From: Sipunculus nudus
Taxonomy: Eukaryota > Annelida > Sipuncula > Golfingiida > Sipunculidae
Direction: 5' to 3'
DNA: 64,000 bases
NCBI GenBank assembly: GCA_026874595.1
Contig: CM049320.1
Span: 7,629,464-7,693,463, forward strand
Both the position numbers and the translations under genes were made by a program. Below are positions 1-12,087 of this stretch, one piece after another. The notes below the pieces were generated by a model. That model searched no databases. It was not told where the DNA came from and was given only the letters and a program-made list of their open reading frames with translations. Numbering within the stretch: position 1 is the stretch's first letter; every line of letters starts with the position of its first letter.

Positions 1-1360
1 AGCCACCTGTATTTTTGTATCCACCAAAACGAAGTTTTGCGGATACTATGTTTTTGACCAAGTTCCTCCGCCGCAGGGGCGTTCGTTTCCAGAGAGCTCC
101 TCGGAGACTAATGGACCGATTTTTCCCAAACTTACACCTATTATCGGGTCACATGTGAACTGGTGCCTAACCAATTTGCATTGACCTCTGACCTTTCCTC
201 TCTATCCAGTGTCCATTTGTGGGCCTGTTTCCACTCATAAACCCTCATATCTCGGGAATCGTTTGACCGATCAGGAAATAAAATTGATACAAATGTAGCC
301 CTTGGATTGCTTTATAACATACACAAAAAATGGTGGCGCCACCTGTAACCATGTTTGCACAGTGTCCATCTGTTCATCTGCCTTGGGTTAAAATCACTCA
401 TATCTCTGCAGTGAATTGACTAATTCACCTGAAATTCGTCATGTGAATACATCCAGGATAGCTTTCTTGATTTTATGACAGGTGGCGCCACCTACATTCA
501 CGTTCACGCTGATGACATCCAAGCTTATATCTCGGGAACTGTTTGACCGATCAGGAAATAAAATTTATACAAATGTAGCCCTTTGATAGCTCTGTAACAT
601 ACACAAAAAATGGTGGTGCCACCTGTAACAATGTTTGCACAGTGTCTGTCTGTTAGTCTGCCGTGGCCTAAAATTACTCATTTCTCTGTAGTGGTTCAAC
701 ATAACTGCCTAAAATTTTGCAGGTTTATACATCGTGGACAGCTTTCTTAATTTTATGACAGGTGGCGCCACCTACATTCTAGTTAACGCTGGACACATCC
801 AAGCTCATATATCAGGAACCATTTGACCGATTGGGCCAAAATTGTGCATGTGTTTAGATCTCACATAGGTCTTTATCATACACAAAACTGGAGGGGTTAC
901 CTGCAGAGATTTTTGCACAGTGTTTGTCTGTTTGTCTGCCATGGGCAAAAATCGCTCATATACATGTAGTGGTTTGACTTTTCTGCCTAAAATTTTGCAG
1001 GTGTATACAACTTGGACAGCTTTCTGGATTTGTGGTAGGTGGCACAACCTACATACACATTTAGGCTGCAGACATCCATGCTAATATGCAACATACCTCA
1101 CTCTATTTCCCCTTGCCACTCAATCCATGCCTCACTATCCGATTTTGGCAGATACATGTAGTCACTTGTCGGTTACCCGTATTCTAGTTTTAAAAGTTTA
1201 CACATTTTTCTCTATTTTTGAGATATATAAATACAGACTAAATCTTGGCCTGTTGGTTAATCTGTTTGATGCTTCAGTTGAATGGGTATATACTACCATT
1301 CTGATGATAAAATTTCCTTTTGCGAATCTGTTCCCAGTCAGCTGAGCGTCATGACCCATG
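1..1360. repeat. Tandem/dispersed repeat, about 280-base period
   Basis: Three imperfect units with a period of 278-280 bases run through about 200-1080. The marker GGTGGCGCCACCT followed by a run ending TTTGCACAGTGT recurs near 331, 611 and 889, and a second marker, CAGGTGGCGCCACCTACATT, near 480 and 760. The first 100 bases resemble the start of the repeat at 2636. The end near 1335-1365, with GAGCGTCATGACCCATGGGTC, resembles the end of the repeat at 14272. It looks like a non-autonomous element with an internal tandem core. The short ORFs inside it are not conserved between units and are rejected as genes. Confidence 0.75.
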
Positions 1361-1475
1361 GGTCACTTGTTTATAAAAGCAGGTTAAATAAATTGTTTTA
1401 AGGGTCATCAGACCTCCAAGAATGGAAACCTGAACAATGTATACATTTTGTTCAAGTGTATAATAATTCTTTCAG

Positions 1476-1615
1476 GGGACTTTGTCAGAAAATGGAACGG
1501 CAGGCTGTTGAATATCCACCCCTCATTGCTGCCGTCTTTCAAAGGAGCTAATGCCCATCGTATGGTGCTGGAGGCTGGTGTGCGTCTCTCAGGGTGCTCT
1601 GTGCACTTTGTTGCT
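1476..1615 (+). CDS. GART: GART, penultimate coding exon (GAR formyltransferase domain)
   Basis: This exon encodes 46 residues of the C-terminal phosphoribosylglycinamide formyltransferase (PurN-like) domain of GART, the cytosolic enzyme that passes a formyl group from 10-formyltetrahydrofolate to GAR in de novo purine synthesis. The sequence shows [16 protein letters not shown] followed by [12 protein letters not shown]; the His of NIHPSLLP is the conserved catalytic His of the PurN family. The acceptor is TTTCAG at 1470-1475 and the exon enters in phase 1. The donor is GCT|GTAAGT after 1615, so it leaves in phase 0 and joins the exon at 3456 in frame. Upstream exons lie beyond the left edge or were not recognised in the first 1.4 kb, which is repeat. 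The match to animal GART is close and the identification is firm. Confidence 0.93.
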
Positions 1616-2635
1616 GTAAGTTGCTTAGAATGAATATTGTTTCATAGAGGTAGCATATGGATTGTGGTTAAGGGGTTCTACTTCAAAACTGGTTGTCCCA
1701 GTTTTTCTGTGTAAAATATATTGGTGAGATTTAATAATTTTCATGGTAAAAGGTGCAAGGAAAAGTGAGCTTGTGTACCTCCTTATCCGACATTTCCTGC
1801 CTTTCCAGTGAGCAACAGTGATTGTCTTCATGCCCTGGTGACCTATTCATGAATAAAGAAAGACGTTTTACCTTTAAACCAAGCATTGCTTCAAAAATGA
1901 TAAAATCTCAGTAAAACCTCAGAAATAGATACACTCCTCAGGTTATAACTTGTGGATTGTTCATGGATCTGTGAAAAAAAAATCTTAATGCCAGACGGCT
2001 TTATAATAACTAACCATTTTGACATATAGTTTCTGTTATCCAAATTCAGTAGTGCCACCTACAGGTCACTGAATGAATCATTTATATAAGTGGAGTAACA
2101 CCATGTTGTTTCAAGTATCAGGGAACCAGGAAACAATCTGACCCCTCTGTTCCTTATAAGTGGATGTGACATGTTAAACATGTAGCATTTTTTCCATCAA
2201 TATGTGTTGTATGTAATTAATGGTGCACAAAACAGCTGTGCAACAATAACAAGAACACTGAAATATTTCACTATATCTTAATTTTAAGGAAGTGCTGATT
2301 TGTAAGAGTAATTTATTTTTCTGGTGAAATGATCTGAAATTATACACATGCTGTGACTTCAGTCATGGATTATTTGTGTGTGGGAATTTGTATATTTATG
2401 TTAGTCTGGAGTAATGTATTAATTATTTATTATCTTAACTTTCAGACAAACATGGAATTCCCATACAGAATCACCTAAAATACATTCTCTTAACTATTTT
2501 AAAACTATGAGGTAGTTTAAAGTTCCTTATTAAAGGACAAAAGCATAATGTTTTATTTTATAGCATGCTATTTTGTTGTCTGTCAGTTTGCTGTCAGCCT
2601 AAATTGATACACAGAACCAGTTTTGAATCATTGTA

Positions 2636-3335
2636 TCCCCAGACAAAGTCGGGGGATACTATGTTTTCATGAAGGTCCAGCCGCCGCATATAAATCATGT
2701 TGGCACGATAACTCAAAATATTTCACGGATCTTTACCAAACTTGGTATATGTATAGATATGGGTGAGAGGACGATGCCTATTTAAAATGAGGTCATGACC
2801 TTTACTAGGAGAGTGTCCTTGACCTTGAATAGGTCCAGTTTTGGGGAAAATCACACAAATTCTTAAATATCTCAAGAAATCTTGCATGGATTGACCCCAA
2901 AATCAAGTTGATCAAAGATCATGGATAGGGTTGTCATGTTACAAAAACTGGTGGCGCCACCTATTATTCTTTTAATAACCCCAAAATTGCCACTTGACAG
3001 TACTGTGAGCATTAGAAGTCAAAAAGTAATGGACAGATTTCTTTTATATTATGCATATACAGAGATATGGGTTATGGGATGATGTTTATTTAAATTGGGG
3101 TCATGACCTTTCCTATGAGAGTGGCGTTGACCTTGAATATTCCCATATTTGGTGAAATTCACACACAATCTTTAATATCTCAGTAAGGGATACATGGAAT
3201 GATCCAAAAATCAAATTGACCAAAGATCTTATCTGCATCTGAATTCAAGATGGGATCCTTTTCTTTGAGGCTAAGGGGGGGGGGGTAATTGTCTTGAGAT
3301 ACTATGGCACCTGCGGTGCCAAGAAATATCTAGTT
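2636..3335 (+). repeat. Dispersed tandem-core repeat in GART intron
   Basis: The repeat begins ATCCCCAGACAAAGTCGGGG and ends near a G-run followed by GATACTATGGCACCTGCGG. Two internal units about 307 bases apart (markers near 2752 and 3059) share AGATATGGGT...GAGGTCATGACCTTTCCTA-like text. It is clearly related to 31545-32140, which has the same order of words (GAGAGGACGA, TTTACTAGGAGA, ATCACACAA). There is no coding content. Confidence 0.75.
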
Positions 3336-3455
3336 TAGTGTGTTCCTTCCAAGATGATGCATTTTCTCTTGCAAGTGTTAAAATTAATCAAAATTTTATA
3401 GGCATAAAAAATATTCCATGCCTAATGCAAAAGTGGTTTATTGTTCATGTTGTAG

Positions 3456-3638
3456 GAAGAGGTTGATGCAGGCGCCATCTTGCTGCAAGAGTCTGTACCA
3501 GTTTACCCAGATGACACAGAAGAAACCTTGGCTGAGAGGGTCAAGGTCATTGAACACAAAGCCTTCCCACAAGCCTTGGAAATGGTAGCTTCTGGGAAAG
3601 CAGTTCTAGGTGAAAATGGTAAAATTGTATGGAACTAA
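3456..3638 (+). CDS. GART: GART, terminal coding exon with stop
   Basis: The last coding exon of GART is 60 codons plus TAA. It starts at the acceptor TTGTAG|GAAGAGG in phase 0, matching the exon ending at 1615. The product reads EEVDAGAILLQESVPVYPDD and ends GENGKIVWN. The Asp of EVDAG is the conserved catalytic Asp of PurN-type GAR transformylases, and the GENGKI(C/V)W ending is characteristic of animal GART. The intervening 1.84-kb intron carries a dispersed tandem-core repeat. The rest of this large protein (GAR synthetase and AIR synthetase domains) is outside the window. Confidence 0.94.
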   Translation, partial: EEVDAGAILLQESVPVYPDDTEETLAERVKVIEHKAFPQALEMVASGKAVLGENGKIVWN

Positions 3639-6600
3639 ACAAAGTTTCATGAAATCTTCTGTGCAAGCAAAACAAAAGTTTTTCACAATCATTTGAAATT
3701 AAGTTTTTTGTAATATACTTAAGGGATATTCTTTTAATTGAATGCTTTGTAGAAAATTTAAGAAGCAAATTTACAGATGTTTGAATATTTGAAGAAGGGG
3801 TGAGCAGTCTTTTGTTTGTTGCAATTAAGAAGAAAATTATACTGAAAACCCTAGTTTATTAGATTAATATATAAGATAAGCATTTTAGAATCATTATAGG
3901 TTACATATCAGTTACATATGATATTAATAGGTGCACTTGTAAATTCAACATCCAGTTCTATAGAGCCATTGTTACCCAAAACTGCTTATTGTAGTATGAA
4001 TACAGAGGATTGTGTTAAACTGCCATTCAAAGTCAGTGACATATTTTAGTCTCACTCTTAAAAGTTGCCTTTTCAGACATTATACCATTACATATTATTT
4101 ATTCAGTATAATAGTGTGAGTGGTCTCATGACAAATGATGCAAAAAGTTTGCTGATTACAATATTAGTAATTAGAAGTAATCATATTTAGTCATCAAAAT
4201 ATCCTGGGACCTTTTAAAAGGAGGACAGCACTTTTTCTTTGTGTGGAATTCAGGAATACCATAGGTGCAGTAAGTTGATACTACCAAGACTTTAACATGA
4301 CATTAGATCCAGGTATAGCTGCAACACTGTACCTTGCTGAATGCCTAAAACTGGCAGTGCATTGACAGGAATCCATCATTTTTTTTTTTTTTTTTTTTAA
4401 GATAATAATAAAAAATTTTCAGTATTACTATCTTCCTGTGACATTCCTATGATAAATTTTGCCAATTTGTTCTTATTATTCATAATTATCTTTTATAAAT
4501 TATTGTAAATTTGATCTTTTCATTACTGACAAAATGACTCATGGTATGAATTACCTAAATGATATTGTAATTAACTTTGATTTGCTAATACAGATTATAA
4601 TAATTTAGGTACAATAAAATCATTAATCTATAGCTAGCCATTTCTGCATTACCTGTTCCAGAGTTTGTAAAGGTATATTAAAAAAACAAGCATGTCACTT
4701 TTTGTGAAAAGGAAAAGGATAACATATTAGAAAAGCAATCTTTAAAGCATATGATCAGATAAAAAGGAGATTTGAGTATTCACACATTCTTGGACAGAGT
4801 CCCATCAACTCAGGGTATAGTTACAATAAGATATGCCATCTTTTATACAGGATATATGGATGTTCATATCAACTATCATATGCTTTACTTTGTGTTGTGT
4901 ACATGGTTTCAAAGTAGCAGTGAATACATTGCACAGTAAGCTTGTAAGCCAAAACTTGAGTGGCAACACGGGTCATAAGTTGGGACACACTGCCAAAACC
5001 ATTCTTCCTATTGCATTAGTAGCGTGGTAAACAGTTGTTTATCTTACCAAAAATGTATGGTGATATACCAGTTTGCTGAGTCAAATCAGAATTTTTGTGC
5101 ACATGGTAGGTTTGTTAGAAAGTACTCAAACATATCTAATGATTGGTGCAGTTTATTTGAAGGGACAGCATACTTGTAGGTCATGAGGCATTGTTAAAAT
5201 TGATGAAAATACTTGCATTCTCATTGAGCAATACAGTGAGGCCCTCCAAACAAAATGTAAAGTCACTCTGACGCTGGTCAGGGAGTCTCTAAATTGTCAG
5301 AGGGCCGAAATTGGCATTAGTCTTAAAGAATTTTTACCACTCTTTCCTGCCATGTCTCATAGCATTTTGTGCAATAAAAATTTTTGTAAATACTCAATAT
5401 AAAGTACTATTTCCATTGTTATGGTTGCATTATTTTTGTTAAGATTTTGTTTAATGACTTTAAAAATTATATGTTGTTTTTCAGCATATGTTATATATTG
5501 ACATATACATGCATAATTCCAGGTTTTTGATCTCATGAGCGTTTCTCCAGAAAACAGTTCAAAATATGTATATCAGAGATGTTTCAAAAGCAAAAAATTG
5601 TAATGTATTCCCATATTTATAACATGTTTTACACTTTTGTAATATTTTGCTATGCAATGTTTATTGACCAGTACATTACCATATACAGTGACAAATGATT
5701 TTTATAATACACCCGCATAAGACAGTTTGTGTTATGGTACGAGCAGCATCCAGGCAGACAACTATCTTGGTCAGCCAGCCATCTGTTAACTTTTAGTGTC
5801 CCCACATTAACTTAATAGGACTAAAATGTAAACCTCACTCACTTTCAATATTAACCAATAAATTATTTAGAGAGAATGATTCTCTGGCAAAATCCATGCA
5901 TATTTGTAGAGGTCAGAGGTCAGCAGGCTTCTTTGTGGTGTTGCCACCATAAATTACCAGAAATATGGTGGATTTTCATGAAACTAAATATTTACCAATA
6001 CCGTTTCTCACCTGAATTCAATTCTTGGTAAAGTATGTGCTTATTTAGTGAGGTCACAATACAAATGGCAGGTGTTTTATGCACTTTTGCAGTGTTCTTG
6101 TGATATTAATTAAAATATCATGAAACAATTCTTTATATCCCACCACACAAATGAAACTAGTATTATCCGCCCCAGGTCTGTATGTATTATTACTGTAATT
6201 TCATATGTTAAGTATTATACTAATCATACTTCATTAACAATAGGACAGAAAAACTTTTAGGTATCTGATCTAAGAGTACAGTGTAGGAATAAGGCTGGTG
6301 TTTTTTTTTATGTTAGTAAAGCAAACATACTTTGTATCTAACAATACAATTGAAATAATGCATTTGAAATAGACAAATATTCCTGTTGCGTTGTATTAGA
6401 ATGATGATCATTATCATCATTGTTCAGTCCCTGTGGTAGTCATTTAATGGTTGCTGCATGTCTTGTATAAGATATTCTATTTTTGTAAGTAAGAATTTTA
6501 TTATCCTGCAGTCATTACATTGTGCCTTTAATTACTACTAATTAATAATTTTTAATATTGATATTTTACATCTGGGACCAATTACAAAATTATATTTCAT

Positions 6601-8137
6601 TCCTAAATTTTTTTGTAAATGATCATATCATTTTTAATTGTAATTTTATATAACACTTGTTATAATATTATTTGAGTGGTTATTTCTCTCTCAAGAACAG
6701 CGAATAAAAGTATGATAATGCAAGTGCGTAGTATAACTATGTTCTTGATTGTGATGTTTTGTTTCTTAAATATATCATCATATACCATCTCCACATATAG
6801 AAATCCTACACTAGTTACACTTTTTTGAGATGTAATTCCTATAGGAACTGTCCTTAAATATTAGAACAGAATATTCTCAGAAATTTTATTTGTATTTATA
6901 GTCACTCTGTGCTGCTAGAAATGTGCACAAATTAGATATTGAGTCCAGTGTTATTGCCAAAATATATGACATATCACCATGTACATACAACATATAGACT
7001 CATTTTGTAATGTTTAAAAAATGTTTTCACAAGTTTACTGTTTTTGTACATTATTTTTTAATGATTTACTTTACATTCCTGAATGCACTCGTTAGTTAAA
7101 TGTCAGCAGCTGTATTTTTTTAAAAGTTAAAATATGGATTCATTTATAGTTTCAGTATATTTTTTTCTAGGTTTTGTAAAATTGTTTACCATTTTTATTT
7201 AGGGAATTATAGACACAGGAATTGATATTTCATTTTGAATGTTGAATAAGCATTGTTTAATTATTACCATTTGGTTTATTAATGAAGTACTCAAACAAAA
7301 ATAGTATTAAAACAGATAATTTTTTCTATTGATGTTTAACTACCATCCACTGTGTTGTGACTGATATTGTGTTCATCTCTGCATTTTATTATGTATATTA
7401 GTATGAACTCCTTGCTTTAGAATGAGAGTTCTACATCGTTGGTTTAAATCATACAATAGTTGGCATTTATTTCAAATGTTCTAATACTAAATGGATCATT
7501 TCTGTTTGAACATCTCCACTGAGTGAAGATGCAATATTCCCCAGATAGGGTTTGAATAATTAAAGATTTTATGGAATATTTATCCTCATTGTAAGACCGG
7601 TTTATTCATCTCCACACTATAAGTGCTCAATTTTGCATTTATTATTTACAATTATAGTATTGTTTTGTAATGTTCTAATTGCATGACTGAAGAGAAAGAG
7701 GGAGGGTATAGGCTTTTCATATTTCTTTATCATATCAGATTTGTTATTTTGAATGAGCTTATAACATGCACCAAGATAAAAATAGTAAATATGTGTTAAT
7801 GTGTCTTATGGGATTTGCTGAATTGATTCAGCTTATGCATTTAGATTAGATTGAAGACCTTAAATGTTTGTGTGATTTGAATGACAGTGCTGCTGATGAA
7901 ATGCAGTAAAGTCTATGATATTGATTCTTATAAGAAAATATGTGAAGTGGGGGAAAGCAAAGGTTCTCTTAAGATGAAATTCATTGGTATATATTAAGGT
8001 GCACTTCCTTGATTTAAGAAGTACACCTTAAAAAATACAGTCTTAAATACACAGGCTCTTTCCACGTAGTTTTATTGTATTTAGGTATTTTTTAATAAAT
8101 AATTAATTAGTTGATTTTTTTTGCCTGTTTTACAAAC
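3639..8137. other. GART 3' UTR / intergenic, no gene seen
   Basis: This is 4.5 kb of very AT-rich sequence after the GART stop codon. No exon with recognisable protein similarity was found on either strand. Possible polyadenylation signals (AATAAA) occur at about 4407 and 4613, but neither is clearly the right one. A T-run lies at 4378-4398. About 5735-6080 is a degenerate dispersed repeat related to 15645-16010, both having a variant of GGCAAAATCCATGCATATTT followed by GGTCAGAGGTCA-like words. Confidence 0.6.
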
Positions 8138-8141
8138 TTCT

Positions 8142-8331
8142 GCAGGGGCGGATCCAGGATTTAGGAAAAGGGTGGGTCCAAGCCTTGAGTACTTACGAAA
8201 ACCCCTAAAAAAGGTCCATAGGTCCGAAAAGGAGAGGCCCTAGCCCCAAAAATTGGTCTGAAACCCCTAAAAAAAGGTTGCTCCGGTTGGAAAAGGGGGG
8301 GTCCGGACCCTCCCCCTGGATCCGCTTCTTT
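8142..8331 (-). mobile_element. Short element with CAGGGGCGGATCC / GGATCCGCTTCT ends, copy 1
   Basis: The element is bounded by CAGGGGCGGATCCAGGATTT on the left and GGTCCGGACC...GGATCCGCTTCT on the right, with an apparent 5-base target duplication TTCTG on both sides. The same ends in the opposite orientation bound 33960-34168 and 34877-35106. It is about 200 bases long, non-coding, with G/C-run-rich interior. The terminal GGATCC inverted repeat and the duplication point to a non-autonomous cut-and-paste element. The superfamily was not determined. Confidence 0.7.
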
Positions 8332-8464
8332 CTGATTCAGGCGAAGGAGAGGTGGTCGCACTTTCCTGACATGTTTTATATTGAGGATTTTATCTCTCCT
8401 TATTATTAAGCACAACCGCCTCTGGCAGGAAAGCATGCATTCATCCCATTTTGTTGGAGTTTGT

Positions 8465-8740
8465 GTGTGTGTGTGTGTTTGTTCACAGCATAACTCACGC
8501 AATCATGAACGCAATCTCCCGGAATGGGACAATGAAGAATCGATTATAATTTGGTATGGATCAGGCACATGATCCGGATTCAGTGACATCATCAAGGAAT
8601 ATTCACAAATGTTCAGTCACGTATGCACGAATGAACCTTGGAATATTTGCCGAATAAGTGACTGCAAACACGGTTTTTGGAGCATCCAAGAATAGGGACC
8701 CCATCTAGCGGAGGCTGACATTCTTTAGAATGCAGTTCAT
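8465..8740 (-). mobile_element. Dispersed retroelement-like repeat with (CA)n tail, copy 1
   Basis: Read on the minus strand, this begins near TTCTTTAGAATG, runs through TTGCAGTCACTTATTCGGC and TGATGATGTCACTGAATCCGG, and ends GCGTGAGTTATG followed by an (AC)n tract at 8463-8478. Related copies in the plus orientation lie at 40905-41070 and 42848-43135. A 3' end carrying GTGAGTTATG plus an (AC)n tail is typical of SINEs and RTE-type non-LTR element tails. The exact family is inferred. Confidence 0.65.
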
Positions 8741-8932
8741 ATGTGTAATTCTCAGAATAGGGGTCAATTTCGAGTTCCCAAACAGAGGGAAAAAAGTTGT
8801 TGCAAAATTCATTTTTTCTTCTTTCCTTTTCAAGCGGGATATATGAAAGGTCAAAAACTCCCATCAGCAGCGCACTTTTATCCATACTTGCTTTTTTACC
8901 ACAATAGAAGAATAGCAGCCTTTAGTCAGCAA

Positions 8933-11900
8933 GTCAACTCCGTTACAGCAGTTTATTTTTTTTAAATCACAAAATAATGCGGTAAAAAAAGAAGAATGAA
9001 TGTGTCACGTATGTAGATTTTACAAAAGTATGGTACACAATCATCATAAACACTAGAGTTTGATATGAAAATTATTCCTGACATTTTTATTAATGCTACA
9101 AATTAAGGTGATAGTGCACACAAATGTTTGACCCATAAAGTGCATTGAAGAGAACTTGCTAAAAGAGACAGGTATACGCTCAATATTAATGATCTCCTAC
9201 AAATTGTCCATCATTTGACAATACTTTTTAACGTTATCTTCTGCTAAGTCTGGAGGAAAACTGTCGAATATAGTTTTTGGCTAAAATGTTGCGCTGACTG
9301 GAATGTAACGGAGTTGATAACGCACTAAATTATAAAGATATTCTTACCTAAACTTTTAACACATTTGAACAAAAAGTAAACAGATAACTATCAAGTTGTA
9401 TCATGGTAAAATATATCGACACAAGTTTCCCTGACCGGTAAACAAAAGTTTATTTAAAACACATAAAGTCAATTAATGTAAATTACTGCTAAATTGAACA
9501 ACTCAGCTCGGGATTGTTGCGAGAAAGAACTTGCTAAATGCCTACCTACATGGTATTTAACCATTTCAATATGAATTCAATAAAAACATATTTCGCCTTT
9601 AATGACAATAAAATACTTGAGAAAGTAAAGAAATGCCAACATAATGTAAATCCAGGAAAATATTGTTACAATTAAGAGCTGTAACGGAGTTGATCCATTT
9701 TCAACAAAAATGATAGTCTTGTTGCCTTATAAAATTAAGAGCTGTGCTATATATGCAACTGGCATTAAAGGCTAGTGTCATCTAAACTAATAAAATATTA
9801 CCATTAATTTCACAAATATTTAAAACAATAACGCAAATATTAAAGTAAACTGATACCAATTTTTGGATTTAACAGTGAATCCTAAGTAAAAAGGGCCTGC
9901 TCGACCACTTAAAAGGTGTACATTGTAATATGTTCCAAAACTTTCTCCTAATTTAATGCAAAAGACTTCATGTTTTATTAAGAAGTCATAATTTCCTTGG
10001 ATGGCCAATGCAATGCTAAAACGTGATTGAGCTGAACACTTTCAGCGGCCTTGTAATCAACCTGAATTCGTGTTACAATAAAAGCTGTCAGATGTAGAAC
10101 AGAGAACGGAATACACAACACACAGTGTTCATATTTGGAATGTTCTCCTTTCGTGTATGGGCTAAGGGGATATTCTTTCTTATATAAATGCCTTACACTT
10201 CATTAGATGAATCCAACAGAAAATAATAATGTCTATATACCCTCATTCGTTCTTTTCCAGTCTTAGTCATGGTGATTAGCCTGTAAACCCAATGATTTTA
10301 AGTAATAAGCTCATAAACAAACTAGAGGTGCGGACCGGACCGCTTGGACCGATAACACAAAATACCGGACCGCTTATTCCTGGACCGGACTGGTTGGACC
10401 GCCGAACTTAATGTTAAAAGGTTTAAATTAAACAAATGAGTTTCAGGATTTAGTTTCACCAACAATCGTGTTATGAACAAGGGGTAATAAACCATCTCAG
10501 AAAGACTCATTGGCTACATAAAATATATTTAAAGCAATGACAGCTGCAATAGTACAATTATAAACGTGCACATGTATTATTTTATTTTTTTTTCCATCGT
10601 GAGTAACAGTTAAAGTTCATTTTTTGTTATTAACTTGTGATTGAAGTGACATGTTCAGTATTAGATCATTGTCCCTGCTGTGTTGCACAATGCTGATACT
10701 TTTGCTCAGTATAATAAGACCAATTTCTATACGATGAATACATTAAATATATTCTTTATATTAAATTATTAACAAAGGATTAATAAGTTTTCTGTATCAG
10801 ATCGCACATAAACCATTACATAACTTATCAGCTGATGTCAATCTGCATCCCTGCCCAGCATAATCTTTAAATCAGCTCGTCCAACCCTGCACATTAGATT
10901 AATAAGTTTTCAATATCAAATCGCACTTAAACCGCTACAAAACTAATCAGCTTATGTCAGCCCGCATCTATCCCCGCCAAGCAAATTCTTTAAATCAGCT
11001 CGCTCCACCCTGCACATTTGGCTTATCTTCTAATCACTATGCCCCACACAGTAACACAAAATATTTACCACTGAAAAATTATTAACAAAGACTGTAATTT
11101 TAAATTTGTCATTAAAAATCAAACCCAGATCCTGCGATTAAAGTATAGATTATTATATTACATTTATAGCACGTTTTGTTGTGTATGATATTCGGTTTTG
11201 TTAAATATTTGAACAAATATATGTAATAAAAAATATGTAGAACAAATGTTGAATAAAAGGAATTACAATATATTTTAATTTTGATGATATTTTAACAAAT
11301 GGACCGAACCCCTTGGACCGGTCCACCTTATGGACCGGAACGCTTACAGCTGGACCTGACAAGAACAGGGCGCTTACTTGGTGCATCGAACGGTCCGGTC
11401 CGGTCCGCACTTCTAAAACAAACTTATAAAATATGTCTAATATATAAGTTTTAATGTTTCTATTGCTGTCAAATTTCAAGACTAAAGCATTTTTTTAATT
11501 ACCAAAATTAGTTATTTGTTTTCAAAGAGCAACAGTATTTTCCAGACCAAGATAAACGCATTAAAAGGGATTATACTATATATCAAGTGGTCAGTGAAGC
11601 TGCTTCTTATCTTCAGTGTGCTTATTTATAAATCCTCTCACCAGAGAATAATTTATTACTGGTTGGACTTTCCATAGAAAAAATGTTTGGTGATTCGTCA
11701 ACTCCGTTACAATAGAATCGCAACGGAGTTGATGGTAACGGAGCTGATTATTTTTTAAATTTTACCTAATCAGCGGACATAATAGACATGAAATCCTTCA
11801 AACAAATATTTCAATTCTGATAGATTTACGATGCCTCTCTCTGTTCATGGATGTTTATAGGTTTCAACAATTACTTTTTTCACAAATGGCGTAACAGAGT

Positions 11901-12087
11901 TGATGGGTGAATTAAGCTACTTTACTTTTTATACACTTTTTCACTGATAAAAATCAAAACTCTGGATTGGAGCCATGATTCTTCACTTTGAATGTCCTAC
12001 ACTGTAACGAATGATATGATTGGCCACTCGATTTGTTCCACTGGATGGCTGTAGATGGCATATTGGTGCAGTTGTAACGGAGTTGAC
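8933..12087. mobile_element. Putative 3.15-kb element with terminal and internal TAACGGAGTTGA motifs
   Basis: The left end GTCAACTCCGTTACA (8933-8947) is matched by its inverse at the right end (12073-12087), giving terminal inverted repeats with 15 identical bases. The 12-mer TAACGGAGTTGA also occurs inside. Exact copies are at 8934-8945 (-), 9306-9317 (+), 9682-9693 (+), 11698-11709 (-) and 12075-12086 (+); one-mismatch copies are near 11721, 11736 and 11892. No transposase reading frame is visible. A hAT-type element is nested at 10323-11415. No convincing target duplication was found. Multiple subterminal copies of a terminal word resemble transposase-binding sites, which is inference. 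Confidence 0.55.
10323..11415. mobile_element. Non-autonomous hAT-type DNA transposon with 8-base target duplication
   Basis: The terminal inverted repeats are TAGAGGTGCGGACCGGACCG at the left and the complement of TAGAAGTGCGGACCGGACCG at the right (one mismatch). Flanks carry the perfect 8-base duplication AAACAAAC (10315-10322 and 11416-11423). The length of 1093 bases, 8-base duplications and the TAGNGGTG-type ends fit the hAT superfamily. The subterminal regions are dense in GGACCG words (10330-10415 and 11300-11408). There is no transposase ORF, so the element would need a transposase supplied in trans. Confidence 0.88.

Noticed and set aside
8161-8572. 113-codon and 63-codon frames
   Set aside because: They span the GGATCC-ended element and the (AC)n-tailed repeat; the same sequence recurs elsewhere with different frames.
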